Assembly (NCBI GenBank): GCA_002344005.1
Contig: DDTD01000074.1
Location: forward strand, 1 to 14,792
Length of the DNA: 14,792 nt
Reading direction: 5' to 3'
From: Ignavibacteria bacterium UBA2373
GTDB lineage: Bacteria; Bacteroidota; Ignavibacteria; Kapaibacteriales; UBA961
Below, piece after piece: positions 1 to 8,201 of the stretch. Position numbers and translations under genes: made by a program. The notes under the pieces are model-generated. The model made no database searches, was not told the origin of the DNA, and worked only from the letters and a program-made list of their open reading frames with translations. Every line of letters starts with the position of its first letter. Positions within the stretch are counted from its first letter, which is position 1.

Positions 1-752
1 CTAATTCGGTGACGAGTATTGGAAGAGGTGCTTTCGCATATTGTTCCCGCTTAATTTTGGTGAACATTCCGAATTCGGTCACAAGTATTGGTGAACGTAC
101 ATTCTCACATTGTACTGGATTGACTTCGGTGAACATACCTAACTCGGTGACAAATATTAGTGACGGTGCTTTCCAATATTGTACTGGTTTGACTTCAGTT
201 ACCATTCCTAATTCGGTGACGAGTATTGGAAATGAGGTATTCAGAGATTGCGACGGATTGACTTCGGTAAACATTCCCCAGTCTGTGACAAGCATTAGTG
301 ACAGAACATTTTCTGATTGTTCGGCATTGACATCGGTAACGGTACATTGGACAATGCCTTTAGAAGTAAACACCAATGTTTTTGAAAATGTTAACGTAAT
401 GAATGTGACTTTATATGTACCCGAAGGAACTCAAGATGTATATAAAAAGTCACCTGTTTGGAAAGATTTTAATATAGCGGTCATAAGCGTACTGCATGAT
501 TTTGATGTACAAGATAATCTCGTTCAAGTATTTCCCAATCCTGTATCACATTCATTTACGGTAAGCTCCCCTGATAATCTTGAAGGTAATTTCAGTTATA
601 CAATTATTGATGTGGAGGGGAGAATCGTCTCACAAGGAAATTCGTCATATATTAAACCAATTAACACGGAGAACTTAGCAACGGGTAATTATATTATCAG
701 CATCATAACAGAACAGGGAAAACAAGTATCACAAACATTGATAAAGAATTAA
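1..752 (+). CDS. BspA-type LRR_5 surface protein with T9SS sorting domain, 5' truncated by window edge
   Basis: The reading frame is open from base 3, so the GTG at position 9 is an internal Val codon of a repeat and not a start; the N-terminus lies outside the window. Visible are five 23-residue LRR_5 repeats of the form AFxxCxxLTSVNIPNSVTSIG. They are followed by a capping segment (TVHW, NVFENV, TLYVPEGTQDVY, VWKDF) and a 74-residue C-terminal domain beginning VFPNPV and ending TLIKN. That domain matches the type A T9SS sorting domain (Por_Secre_tail). From the family, the protein should cross the inner membrane by Sec and the outer membrane by T9SS and act as a secreted or surface adhesin-like protein; the ligand is unknown. 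It is the first of four tandem paralogues and shares its tail and 3' spacer almost identically with the others. Confidence 0.9.
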   Translation, partial: NSVTSIGRGAFAYCSRLILVNIPNSVTSIGERTFSHCTGLTSVNIPNSVTNISDGAFQYCTGLTSVTIPNSVTSIGNEVFRDCDGLTSVNIPQSVTSISDRTFSDCSALTSVTVHWTMPLEVNTNVFENVNVMNVTLYVPEGTQDVYKKSPVWKDFNIAVISVLHDFDVQDNLVQVFPNPVSHSFTVSSPDNLEGNFSYTIIDVEGRIVSQGNSSYIKPINTENLATGNYIISIITEQGKQVSQTLIKN

Positions 753-807
753 GTGTTTTGTCTTTAGTTATGTGGGTTTTTAAGGAACATTGAAGTGCAA
801 ACTTGGA

Positions 808-825
808 AATTTTGAGTTCAAAATT
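808..825 (+). other. 3' hairpin after LRR gene 1
   Basis: AATTTTG and CAAAATT flank the loop AGTT, about 55 bases after the stop codon. No strong T-run follows, so this could be a terminator of a weaker type or an mRNA 3'-end stabiliser. Confidence 0.5.
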
Positions 826-856
826 GACCCAATAATGCAAGTACCTACAAAAAAAG

Positions 857-866
857 TATAATTTTG
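857..866 (+). promoter_or_regulatory. Putative -10 element upstream of LRR gene 2
   Basis: TATAATTTTG contains both TATAAT and the Bacteroidota-type TAnnTTTG (TAATTTTG). It would give a leader of about 70-75 nt. I see no convincing -33/-35 element at normal spacing. Confidence 0.5.
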
Positions 867-944
867 TAACACATTATGACATAGTCGGAATTACCGAAAC
901 AGCGACGTAAAATTATCTGAAAGTAGGTATCAGTAATTCGTTGT

Positions 945-2237
945 ATGAGTATGAAAACTTTTTGCCTTGCCTTGTTAGCAATTATTCTGTTCCACATCAA
1001 TGTCTTTGGGCAAGAATTCAACGTTGATGGCATTAATTACAAAGTAACATCAATGAATCCGGCTACTGTAGAAGTAGCACTAAACTCTTCTTTTAAAGGC
1101 AACGCAAACATACCCGATAGTGTCACAAATGCATCAACTATGTATAAAGTTACTAGTATTGGAGAGCGGGCATTCACTGGTTGCTATCACTTATATTCCG
1201 CAAGTATTCCAAATTCGGTCATTAGTATTGGTACACGTGCTTTTGAACGTTGTTCCAGATTGACTTCGGTAAATATTTCCAATACTATTACGAGTCTGAG
1301 AGAGTCTACATTCGATGGTTGCTCTAGCTTAACATCAATAAACATTCCTAATTCGGTTATAACTATCGGTCGTTTTGTGTTTTATGCATGTACCAGTTTG
1401 ACATCTGTTAATATTGGTAACGGAGTGAAAAGTATTGGTAATTTTGCTTTCTCGGATTGTACCGGTTTGACATCTGTTAATATTCCGAACTCTGTTACGA
1501 GTATCGGTATGCGTGCTTTCCAGTTTTGTAAAGGATTGCAATCAGTTATTCTTTCAGACTCAATTACGAGTATTGGTGAATCTTCATTTGTTGGTTGTTC
1601 TAACTTGACATCAATAAACATTCCTAATTCGGTAATGAGTATTGGAGAGTCTGCTTTCAAAGATTGTTACAGATTGTCATCAGTATACATTCCAAATTCG
1701 GTCAATAGTATAAGTCCAATCGCTTTCTCTCGTTGTACAGAATTGACTTCAGTTAATATTCCTAAGTCGGTAACAACTATTGGTTCACTTGCTTTCGCTT
1801 TTTGCTCAGGACTAAAATCAGTAACGGTACATTGGAATACACCTTTAGAAATAAACGCCAATGTTTTTGAAAATGTTAACGTAATGAATGTGACTTTATA
1901 TGTTCCGGACGGAACTCAAGATGCCTATCGCATTGCGCCGGGGTGGAAAGATTTTGAAATAGCGGTCATAAGTGGAGTGCATGATTTTGATGTACAAGAT
2001 AATCTCGTTCAAGTATTTCCCAATCCTGTATCACATTCATTTACCGTAAGTTCACGTGATAATCCTGAAGGTAATTTCAGCTATACAATTATTGATGTAG
2101 AGGGGAGAATTGTCTCACAAGGAAATTCGTCATATATTAAACCAATTAGTACGGAGAACTTAGCAACGGGGAATTATATTATCAACATCATAACAGAACA
2201 GGGCAAACAACTATCACAAACATTGATAAAGAATTAA
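945..2237 (+). CDS. BspA-type LRR_5 surface protein with T9SS sorting domain (430 aa)
   Basis: The order is a Sec signal peptide (residues 1-22, hydrophobic LALLAIILFHINVFG, cleavage probably before QEF), a short beta domain (about 23-65, DGINYKVTS ... TVEVALNSSFKG ... IPDSVTNAS), ten 23-residue LRR_5 repeats, a cap (TVHWNTPLEINANVFENV ... LYVPDGTQDAY ... WKDF), and a T9SS sorting domain from residue 357 (VFPNPV) to the end. Almost every repeat has one Cys at the same place (GC, RC, DC before xxLTS). Two in-frame starts exist, 945 (MSMKT) and 951 (MKT). Neither has a Shine-Dalgarno sequence, and the second gives a more typical signal peptide start. The role as an adhesin or surface-binding protein is inferred from the BspA family; no ligand can be read from the sequence. 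Confidence 0.9.
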   Translation: MSMKTFCLALLAIILFHINVFGQEFNVDGINYKVTSMNPATVEVALNSSFKGNANIPDSVTNASTMYKVTSIGERAFTGCYHLYSASIPNSVISIGTRAFERCSRLTSVNISNTITSLRESTFDGCSSLTSINIPNSVITIGRFVFYACTSLTSVNIGNGVKSIGNFAFSDCTGLTSVNIPNSVTSIGMRAFQFCKGLQSVILSDSITSIGESSFVGCSNLTSINIPNSVMSIGESAFKDCYRLSSVYIPNSVNSISPIAFSRCTELTSVNIPKSVTTIGSLAFAFCSGLKSVTVHWNTPLEINANVFENVNVMNVTLYVPDGTQDAYRIAPGWKDFEIAVISGVHDFDVQDNLVQVFPNPVSHSFTVSSRDNPEGNFSYTIIDVEGRIVSQGNSSYIKPISTENLATGNYIINIITEQGKQLSQTLIKN

Positions 2238-2292
2238 GTGTTTTGTCTTTAGGTATGTGGGTTTTTAAGGAACATTGAAGTGCAAACTTGGA

Positions 2293-2311
2293 AATTTTGA
2301 GTTTCAAAATT
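2293..2311 (+). other. 3' hairpin after LRR gene 2
   Basis: AATTTTGA and TCAAAATT flank the loop GTT. It sits at the same place as the hairpin after gene 1, with one inserted loop base. Confidence 0.5.
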
Positions 2312-2342
2312 GACATAATAATGGAAGTACTTACAAAAAAAG

Positions 2343-2352
2343 TATAATTTTG
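2343..2352 (+). promoter_or_regulatory. Putative -10 element upstream of LRR gene 3
   Basis: The same TATAATTTTG as upstream of genes 2 and 4, in identical flanking sequence. Confidence 0.5.
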
Positions 2353-2430
2353 TAACACATTATGACATAGTCGGAATTACCGAAACAGCGACGTAAAATT
2401 ATCTGAAAGTAGGTATCATGTATTCGTTGT

Positions 2431-5400
2431 ATGAATATGAAAACTTTATGCCTTACCTTGTTAGCAATCATTATGTTCCACATCAATGTCTTTGGGCAAG
2501 AATTCAAAGTTGATGGCATTAATTACAAAGTAACATCAATGAATCCGGCTACTGTAGAAGTAGCTATGCATTATTCTTTTACCGGCATTGCAAATATTCC
2601 GGCTACTGTAACAAATACATCAATTACGTATGGTGTAACGAGTATTGGAAGTAGTGCATTCGCATATAACAAAGCATTGATATATGTTATCATTCCTAAT
2701 TCGGTAAAAAATATTAGTGATCATGCCTTCATTAATTGTGAAAGCTTGAGATTAGCAAACATTCCTAATTCGGTAAAAAATATTGGAAATCGTGCATTCT
2801 ACGGGTGTTCAAGTTTGACTTCAATAGACGTTCCGAATTCGGTAATGAGTATTGGTGATGCCGCTTTCTCAGGTTGTACTGGCTTGACTTCAGTTACCAT
2901 TCCTAATTCGATCACAACTATTGAAAGCCGTGTATTCGCAGAGTGTTGGAGGTTGAGTTCAATCAGCATTCCTAATTCGGTCACAACTATTGCTGGGAGT
3001 GCGTTTATGAATTGTATCAGCTTGACTTCTGTAAGTATTCCTAATTCGGTAACATTTATTGGAAGCCGTACATTTGCATATTGTACCGCTTTGACTTCAA
3101 TAGACATTCCGAATTCGGTAGAAACTATTGAAGAAAGTGTATTCGAACAATGCCAACGATTGACTTCAGTAAATATTCCGAGTTCGGTCACAACTATTGG
3201 GAGGTATGCATTCGTAAGAGCCGGATTAAAATCTATTAACCTTCCTAATTCCTTGACAACTATTGGGGCGTATGCATTCGCAAGTGCCGGATTAACTTCA
3301 TTAGAAATTCCCAATTCTGTTACATATATCGGTGAAAATGTATTCAACAATTGTAAAGATCTGACCTCGGTGAACATTGGTAATTCGGTAATGAGTATTA
3401 GTTATGCCGCTTTCTCAGGTTGTTCCGGTTTGACTTCGGTGAACATTCCTAATTCCGTTATCAAGATTGGTGATTATGCATTCAAAGGTTGCGACAGTAT
3501 GACTTCGGTTACTTTGGGTAATTCAGTAACGAGTATTGGTGATAACGCTTTCTTAGATTGTTCCCGCTTGACTTCGATTATTATTCCTTCTTCAGTAAAA
3601 ACTATTGGAAAATCAGCATTCGAAAATTGTACCGGATTCACTTCGGTTACTTTGAGTAATTCAGTATTGAGTATTGGTGATAACGCTTTTTCACGTTGTT
3701 CCAGCTTGACTTCAATTATTATTCCTCATTCGGTAAATACTATTGGAAAATCAGCATTCGAAAATTGTACCGGATTGACTTCGGTTACTTTGGGTAATTC
3801 GGTGACGAATATTGGTGAGGCTGCTTTTAAAGTTTGTACAGGCTTAACTTCGGTTACTTTGGGTAATTCAGTGACGAATATTGGTGAATCTGCATTCGAA
3901 AATTGTATAGGCTTAACTTCAGTTACCATTCCTAATTCAGTGACGAATATTGGAAACCGTGCATTCGCATATTGTACCGGATTGACTTCGGTTACTTTGG
4001 GTAATTCGGTGACGAATATTGGTGAGGCTGCTTTTAAAGTTTGTACAGGCTTAACTTCGGTTACTTTGGGTAATTCGGTGACGAATATTGGTGATTTTGC
4101 ATTCGCACATTGTATAGGCTTAACTTCGGTTACTTTGGGTAATTCGGTGACGAATATTGGAAACGGTGCTTTCCACAATTGTACCGGATTAACTTCAGTT
4201 ACCATTCCTAATTCAGTGACCACTATTGGAAACAGTGCATTCCACAGTTGTACCAGATTGACTTCAATCAATATTCCTATTTCAGTTACAAGTATTGGTG
4301 AAAGTACATTCGCATATTGTACTGGATTGACTTCTCTTACCATTCCTAATTCGATCACAACTATTGAAAGCCGTGTATTCGCAGAGTGTTGGAGGTTGAG
4401 TTCAATCAGTATTCCTATTTCAGTTACAAGTATTGGTGAAAGTACATTCGCCGGTTGTAGAGAATTGACTTCGATCTATATTCCTGATGCGGTTACAAGT
4501 ATTGGTGACGGTGCATTTGCCGGTTGTTACAGATTGACTTCGATTAATATTCCTGATGCGGTTATCAGTATTGGTGATTATGCATTCTCCGGTTGTGACG
4601 GATTGACTTCGATCAATATTCCTGATCGTGTGTCGAGGGTTGGTGACGGCTTATTCGAAAACTGTTTTCGCTTACATTCTGTAAATATCCCTAAATCTGC
4701 TATTAGTATTGGTTATGATGCATTCAAAGGTTGTTCCAGTTTGAGGTCTGTAATCTTTCCTAACACTGTTAAGTATATTAAAGAAGGGGCTTTCTTAGAT
4801 GCCGGCTTGACATCGGTCACTGTTAATTGGACAAAACCTTTGGAAATCAGTACCAATGTATTTACGGGTCCATTATCAATGGACACATTATATGTGCCGA
4901 TCGAAACTCAAAACGCTTATAGAACTACACCTGTTTGGAAGGATTTTAAAATACAAGTAATTAAACAAACTTTCTCTGTTAATGACATCAATTATACAAT
5001 TACATCATCAAGTCCACCTACTGTAGAGGTAGGATTGAATACTTCCTTTGTCGGAAGTGCAAACATTCCGGCTACTGTTACAAATGCATCAATTACATAT
5101 TCCGTAACGAGAATTGGATCTAATGCATTCAAAAATTGCACAGGTTTGACTTCCGTAAACATTCCCAACTCTGTAACGGCTATTGGTGCAGCCGCATTCG
5201 AAAAGTGTAGCGACTTGGCTTCTGTAAGCATTCCAAATTCAGTAACTACTATTGGTGCAAGTGCCTTTGCAAAGTGTAGCAACTTAGCTTCTGTAAGCAT
5301 TCCTAACTCTGTAACGATTATTAGTGCAACTACTTTCGCAGAGTGTAGCAATTTGGCATCGGTAAGCATTCCTAATGTTGTTAAGAGTATTGGTGCAAGT

Positions 5401-6369
5401 GCATTTGCAAAGTGTAGCAGCTTGACATCTATAAATATTCCTAATTCGGTAATGAATATTGGACAACAAGCATTCGCTGATGCCGGTTTGACTTCAATAA
5501 CCGTGAAATGGGTAATCCCTTTGGCGGTAAACGCTAATATTTTTAACGGTGTAATATTATCGGCAGTAACATTATATGTACCGGATACAGTCAGAAAACG
5601 TTATAGTACTACACCCGTTTGGAAAGATTTTAAAATCGAAGTTTTTGGGCAAAAATTTACAAATGATGATATCTATTACACAGTGACATCATTAATTCCA
5701 CCTACTGTGGCGGTAGCAAAAAACTCTTCGTTTATTGGCAATGCAAATATTCCGGCAACAGTAAACACCACATCAATTTCAGGCAATGGAAATGTTTCGA
5801 CATCTATAACAAATGCCTCTATTACGTATGATGTTACAAGTATGGAAGAAGAGGCATTCGCAGGGTGCAAGGGCTTGACTTCGGTAAACATTCCCCAGTC
5901 TGTGACAAGCATTGGTGACAGAACTTTTTCTGATTGTTCGGCATTGACATCGGTAACGGTACATTGGAAAAATCCTTTAGAAATAAACGCCAATGTTTTT
6001 GAAAATGTTACTATACCGAATGTAATTTTATATGTACCCGAAGGAACTCAAGATGCCTATAAGAATACACCTGTTTGGAAAGATTTTAATATAGCGGTCA
6101 TAAGCGCACTGCATGATTTTGATGTACAAAATAATCTCGTTCAAGTATTTCCCAATCCTGTATCACATTCATTTACCGTAAGTTCCCCTGATAATCTTGA
6201 AGGTAATTTCAGTTATACAATAATTGATGTAGAGGGGAGAATCGTCTCACAAGGAAATTCGTCATATACTAAACCAATTAGTACGGAGAACTTAGCAACG
6301 GGGAATTATATTATCAACATCATAACAGAACGTGGAAAACAACTATCACAAACATTGATAAAGAATTAA
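2431..6369 (+). CDS. Giant three-module BspA-type LRR_5 surface protein with T9SS sorting domain (1312 aa)
   Basis: The gene has the same signal peptide and sorting domain as its neighbours, but the body contains three consecutive copies of the whole module (beta domain, LRR_5 repeats, cap). Module 1 has its beta domain at about 23-65, 32 repeats at about 66-795 and a cap ending near 845. Module 2 begins near 846 (FSVNDINYTITS) and has six repeats and a cap (LYVPDTVRKRY). Module 3 begins near 1073 (FTNDDIYYTVTS) and has only two repeats, with extra residues (SISGNGNVSTS) in its beta domain. The sorting domain runs from 1239 to 1312. Two repeats (FVRAGL, FASAGL) are 22 residues long and lack the Cys. 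Long identical DNA stretches inside the gene show recent repeat duplication. The likely role is a long secreted adhesin; its target is unknown. The ATG at 2437 is an alternative start. Confidence 0.9.
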   Translation: MNMKTLCLTLLAIIMFHINVFGQEFKVDGINYKVTSMNPATVEVAMHYSFTGIANIPATVTNTSITYGVTSIGSSAFAYNKALIYVIIPNSVKNISDHAFINCESLRLANIPNSVKNIGNRAFYGCSSLTSIDVPNSVMSIGDAAFSGCTGLTSVTIPNSITTIESRVFAECWRLSSISIPNSVTTIAGSAFMNCISLTSVSIPNSVTFIGSRTFAYCTALTSIDIPNSVETIEESVFEQCQRLTSVNIPSSVTTIGRYAFVRAGLKSINLPNSLTTIGAYAFASAGLTSLEIPNSVTYIGENVFNNCKDLTSVNIGNSVMSISYAAFSGCSGLTSVNIPNSVIKIGDYAFKGCDSMTSVTLGNSVTSIGDNAFLDCSRLTSIIIPSSVKTIGKSAFENCTGFTSVTLSNSVLSIGDNAFSRCSSLTSIIIPHSVNTIGKSAFENCTGLTSVTLGNSVTNIGEAAFKVCTGLTSVTLGNSVTNIGESAFENCIGLTSVTIPNSVTNIGNRAFAYCTGLTSVTLGNSVTNIGEAAFKVCTGLTSVTLGNSVTNIGDFAFAHCIGLTSVTLGNSVTNIGNGAFHNCTGLTSVTIPNSVTTIGNSAFHSCTRLTSINIPISVTSIGESTFAYCTGLTSLTIPNSITTIESRVFAECWRLSSISIPISVTSIGESTFAGCRELTSIYIPDAVTSIGDGAFAGCYRLTSINIPDAVISIGDYAFSGCDGLTSINIPDRVSRVGDGLFENCFRLHSVNIPKSAISIGYDAFKGCSSLRSVIFPNTVKYIKEGAFLDAGLTSVTVNWTKPLEISTNVFTGPLSMDTLYVPIETQNAYRTTPVWKDFKIQVIKQTFSVNDINYTITSSSPPTVEVGLNTSFVGSANIPATVTNASITYSVTRIGSNAFKNCTGLTSVNIPNSVTAIGAAAFEKCSDLASVSIPNSVTTIGASAFAKCSNLASVSIPNSVTIISATTFAECSNLASVSIPNVVKSIGASAFAKCSSLTSINIPNSVMNIGQQAFADAGLTSITVKWVIPLAVNANIFNGVILSAVTLYVPDTVRKRYSTTPVWKDFKIEVFGQKFTNDDIYYTVTSLIPPTVAVAKNSSFIGNANIPATVNTTSISGNGNVSTSITNASITYDVTSMEEEAFAGCKGLTSVNIPQSVTSIGDRTFSDCSALTSVTVHWKNPLEINANVFENVTIPNVILYVPEGTQDAYKNTPVWKDFNIAVISALHDFDVQNNLVQVFPNPVSHSFTVSSPDNLEGNFSYTIIDVEGRIVSQGNSSYTKPISTENLATGNYIINIITERGKQLSQTLIKN
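2894..2966 (+). repeat. Intragenic 73-bp duplicate (mate at 4337-4409)
   Basis: The 73 bases are identical to 4337-4409, 1443 bp away. That offset is 21 repeat units, two of them 66 bp instead of 69. It encodes TIPNSITTIESRVFAECWRL in both places. Confidence 0.9.
3764..4076 (+). repeat. Intragenic 106-bp direct duplicate at 207-bp offset
   Basis: Bases 3764-3869 and 3971-4076 are identical. The 207-bp offset is exactly three 69-bp repeat units, so this is an in-frame block duplication of LRR units 17-18 to 20-21. Confidence 0.9.
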
Positions 6370-6425
6370 GTGTTTTGTCTTTAGGTATGTGGGTTTCATA
6401 AGGAACATTGAAGTGCAAACTTGGA

Positions 6426-6444
6426 AGTTTTGAGTTTCAGAATT
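6426..6444 (+). other. 3' hairpin after LRR gene 3
   Basis: AGTTTTGA and TCAGAATT flank the loop GTT. Relative to copy 2, both changes leave G-U pairs in the RNA, so pairing is kept on the transcribed strand. Confidence 0.45.
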
Positions 6445-6475
6445 GACATAATAATGGAAGTACTTACAAAAAAAG

Positions 6476-6485
6476 TATAATTTTG
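6476..6485 (+). promoter_or_regulatory. Putative -10 element upstream of LRR gene 4
   Basis: The same TATAATTTTG as upstream of genes 2 and 3, in identical flanking sequence. Confidence 0.5.
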
Positions 6486-6563
6486 TAACACATTATGACA
6501 TAGTCGGAATTACCGAAACAGCGACGTAAAATTATCTGGAAGTAGGTATCAGTAATTCGTTGT

Positions 6564-8201
6564 ATGAATATGAAAACTTTTTGCCTTGCCTTGTTAACAA
6601 TCATTATGTTCCACATCAATGTCTTTGGGCAAGAATTCAACGTTGATGGCATTAATTATAAAGTAACATCAACCAATCCGCCTACTGTAGAAGTTGCAGA
6701 TAACCGCCTCTTTAAAGGCATTGCAAATATTCCGGCTACTGTAACAAACGCATCAATTACGTATGATGTTACGAGGATTGGAAGTAGTGCATTCTCAGAT
6801 TGTGCCACATTGACTTCGCTTACCATTTCTAATTCAGTGACTACTATTGGAAGCAGTGCCTTCGCGGGTTGTATACGGCTAACTTCAGTTATCATTCCTA
6901 ATTCGGTAACGAGTATTGGTCGGGGGGCATTCAGATTTTGTTACGGTTTGACTTCGCTTACCATTCCTAATTCACTAATCACTATTAGTGAAAATACATT
7001 TGAAGGTTGTTCCGGCTTAACTTCACTTACCATTCCTAATTCGGTAACGAGCATTGGAGGTTTAGCATTCTCAGATTGTGCCCGCTTGACTTCACTTACC
7101 ATTCCTAATTCGGTAACGAGCATTGGTTCAGGGGCATTCAGAAATTGTTCACGTTTGACTTTGCTTACCATTTCCAATTCACTGACAGTTATTGGTTTTT
7201 CAGCATTCCAAGGTTGTTTAGGATTGACTTCTGTTACCATTCCTAATTCAGTGACAAATATTGGTGACTATGCATTCTCAGATTGTGCCACATTGACTTC
7301 TATAGATATCCCTAATTCGGTAACGAGCATTGGTTCAGGGGCATTCAGAAATTGTTACGCATTGACTTCACTGAACATTCCCAATTCCGTAACTACGATT
7401 GTTGCGATGACATTCGAAAATTGTTACACATTGACTTCACTGAATATTCCGAATTCCGTAACAAGTATTGGATATCAAGCTTTCTCAGGTTGTAAAGGTT
7501 TGACTTCACTGAATATTCCGAATTCCGTAACAAGTATTGGATATCAAGCTTTCTCAGATTGTAAAGGTTTGACTTCACTGAATATTCCGAATTCCGTAAC
7601 AAGTATTGGTGAATATTCATTCCAAAATTGTACCGGTTTGACTTCAATAAATATTCCTAATTCGATAACGAGTATTGGATCCGGTACATTCTCTGTTTGT
7701 ACCGGATTGACTTCTGTTAATATTCCTAATTCGGTGATCAGCATTGGAAATTTTGCATTTTCTGATTGTTCCGCATTGACTTCAGTAACGGTACATTGGA
7801 CAATGCCTTTAGAAGTAAACACCAATGTTTTTGAAATTGTTACTATACCGAATGTAATTTTATATGTACCCGAAGGAACTCAAGATGTATATAAAAAGAC
7901 ACCCGTTTGGAAAGATTTTAATATAGCGGTCATAAGTGGGGTGCATGATTTTGATATACAAGATAATCTCGTTCAAGTATTTCCCAATCCTGTATCACAT
8001 TCATTTACCGTAAGTTCCCCTGATAATCTTGAAGGTAATTTCAGCTATACAATTATTGATGTGGAAGGGAGAATTGTCTCACAAGGAAATTCGTCATATA
8101 CTAAACCAATTAGTACAGAGAACTTAGCAACGGGGAATTATATTATCAATATCATAACAGAACGTGGAAAGCAAGTATCGCAAAAATTGATAAAGAATTA
8201 A
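6564..8201 (+). CDS. BspA-type LRR_5 surface protein with T9SS sorting domain (545 aa)
   Basis: This is the fourth paralogue. It has a Sec signal peptide ending NVFGQ, a beta domain (DGINYKVTS ... TVEVADNRLFKG ... IPATVTNAS), fifteen 23-residue LRR_5 repeats and a cap (TVHWTMPLEVNTNVFEIV ... LYVPEGTQDVY ... VWKDF). The T9SS type A sorting domain runs from residue 472 (VFPNPV) to the C-terminus (KLIKN). Repeats 11 and 12 are a near-perfect tandem duplication at DNA level. Starts at 6564 and 6570 are both possible, as in the other copies. The gene ends convergently with the exosortase-associated gene, 152 bp away. It is secreted by T9SS according to family knowledge; adhesin function is inferred. 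Confidence 0.9.
   Translation: MNMKTFCLALLTIIMFHINVFGQEFNVDGINYKVTSTNPPTVEVADNRLFKGIANIPATVTNASITYDVTRIGSSAFSDCATLTSLTISNSVTTIGSSAFAGCIRLTSVIIPNSVTSIGRGAFRFCYGLTSLTIPNSLITISENTFEGCSGLTSLTIPNSVTSIGGLAFSDCARLTSLTIPNSVTSIGSGAFRNCSRLTLLTISNSLTVIGFSAFQGCLGLTSVTIPNSVTNIGDYAFSDCATLTSIDIPNSVTSIGSGAFRNCYALTSLNIPNSVTTIVAMTFENCYTLTSLNIPNSVTSIGYQAFSGCKGLTSLNIPNSVTSIGYQAFSDCKGLTSLNIPNSVTSIGEYSFQNCTGLTSINIPNSITSIGSGTFSVCTGLTSVNIPNSVISIGNFAFSDCSALTSVTVHWTMPLEVNTNVFEIVTIPNVILYVPEGTQDVYKKTPVWKDFNIAVISGVHDFDIQDNLVQVFPNPVSHSFTVSSPDNLEGNFSYTIIDVEGRIVSQGNSSYTKPISTENLATGNYIINIITERGKQVSQKLIKN
7431..7605 (+). repeat. Near-perfect 69-bp tandem repeat in LRR gene 4
   Basis: Bases 7431-7536 match 7500-7605 at a 69-bp offset with a single mismatch (7489 G, 7558 A, giving SGC against SDC). 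This is a young tandem duplication of one 23-aa unit. Confidence 0.9.

Larger units (their letters stand above)
753..944 (+). repeat. Paralogue spacer, copy 1
   Basis: This intergenic segment is nearly identical to those at 2238-2430 and 6370-6563, with only scattered differences. It starts GTGTTTTGTCTTTAG right after the TAA and runs into the next signal-peptide codons without loss of similarity. It contains a 3' hairpin (808-825), a -10-like element (857-866) and an invariant leader. Confidence 0.93.
2238..2430 (+). repeat. Paralogue spacer, copy 2
   Basis: This is the second copy of the conserved spacer. Compared with copy 1 it has GACATAATAATGG instead of GACCCAATAATGC, and TCATGTATTCG instead of TCAGTAATTCG just before the start codon. 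Confidence 0.93.
6370..6563 (+). repeat. Paralogue spacer, copy 3
   Basis: This is the third copy of the conserved spacer. The stretch from ACAAAAAAAGTATAATTTTG to GTAAAATTATCTG is the same in all three copies; differences cluster in the 3'-UTR half and just upstream of the start. Confidence 0.93.

Noticed and set aside
9..11. GTG at position 9 as a start for the first LRR gene
   Set aside because: The frame is open to the window edge and the codon falls inside an NSVTSIG repeat, so the gene is truncated here.
845..1033. 62-codon minus-strand frame recurring at 845, 2331 and 6464 across the spacers and gene starts
   Set aside because: Its conservation is explained by duplication of the spacer and signal-peptide DNA. 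It lies antisense to the leader and start of real genes and has no Shine-Dalgarno site or known motif.
2311..2348. TTGACA at about 2310-2315 as a -35 box for the TATAAT at 2343
   Set aside because: The gap is about 27 bp, too long for a sigma-70-type promoter, and copy 1 has TTGACC at this place; only the -10-like element is reported.
2418..2513. Small upstream ATG frame overlapping the start of LRR gene 3
   Set aside because: It arises from a small change near the start (TCATGTATTCG) that is absent from the other two spacers and has no ribosome site, so it is probably not translated.
2799..4358. Long minus-strand open frames (192 and 210 codons) inside the giant LRR gene, with products rich in VTELGMVTEV
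   Set aside because: They are the reverse reading of the 69-bp LRR units. A stop-free repeat unit whose length is a multiple of three gives long antisense frames automatically. There are no start signals or recognisable domains.
1..8201. CRISPR array, because of regularly spaced 69-bp units
   Set aside because: The units are in-frame protein-coding LRR_5 repeats with continuous similarity, not identical short repeats with unique spacers.
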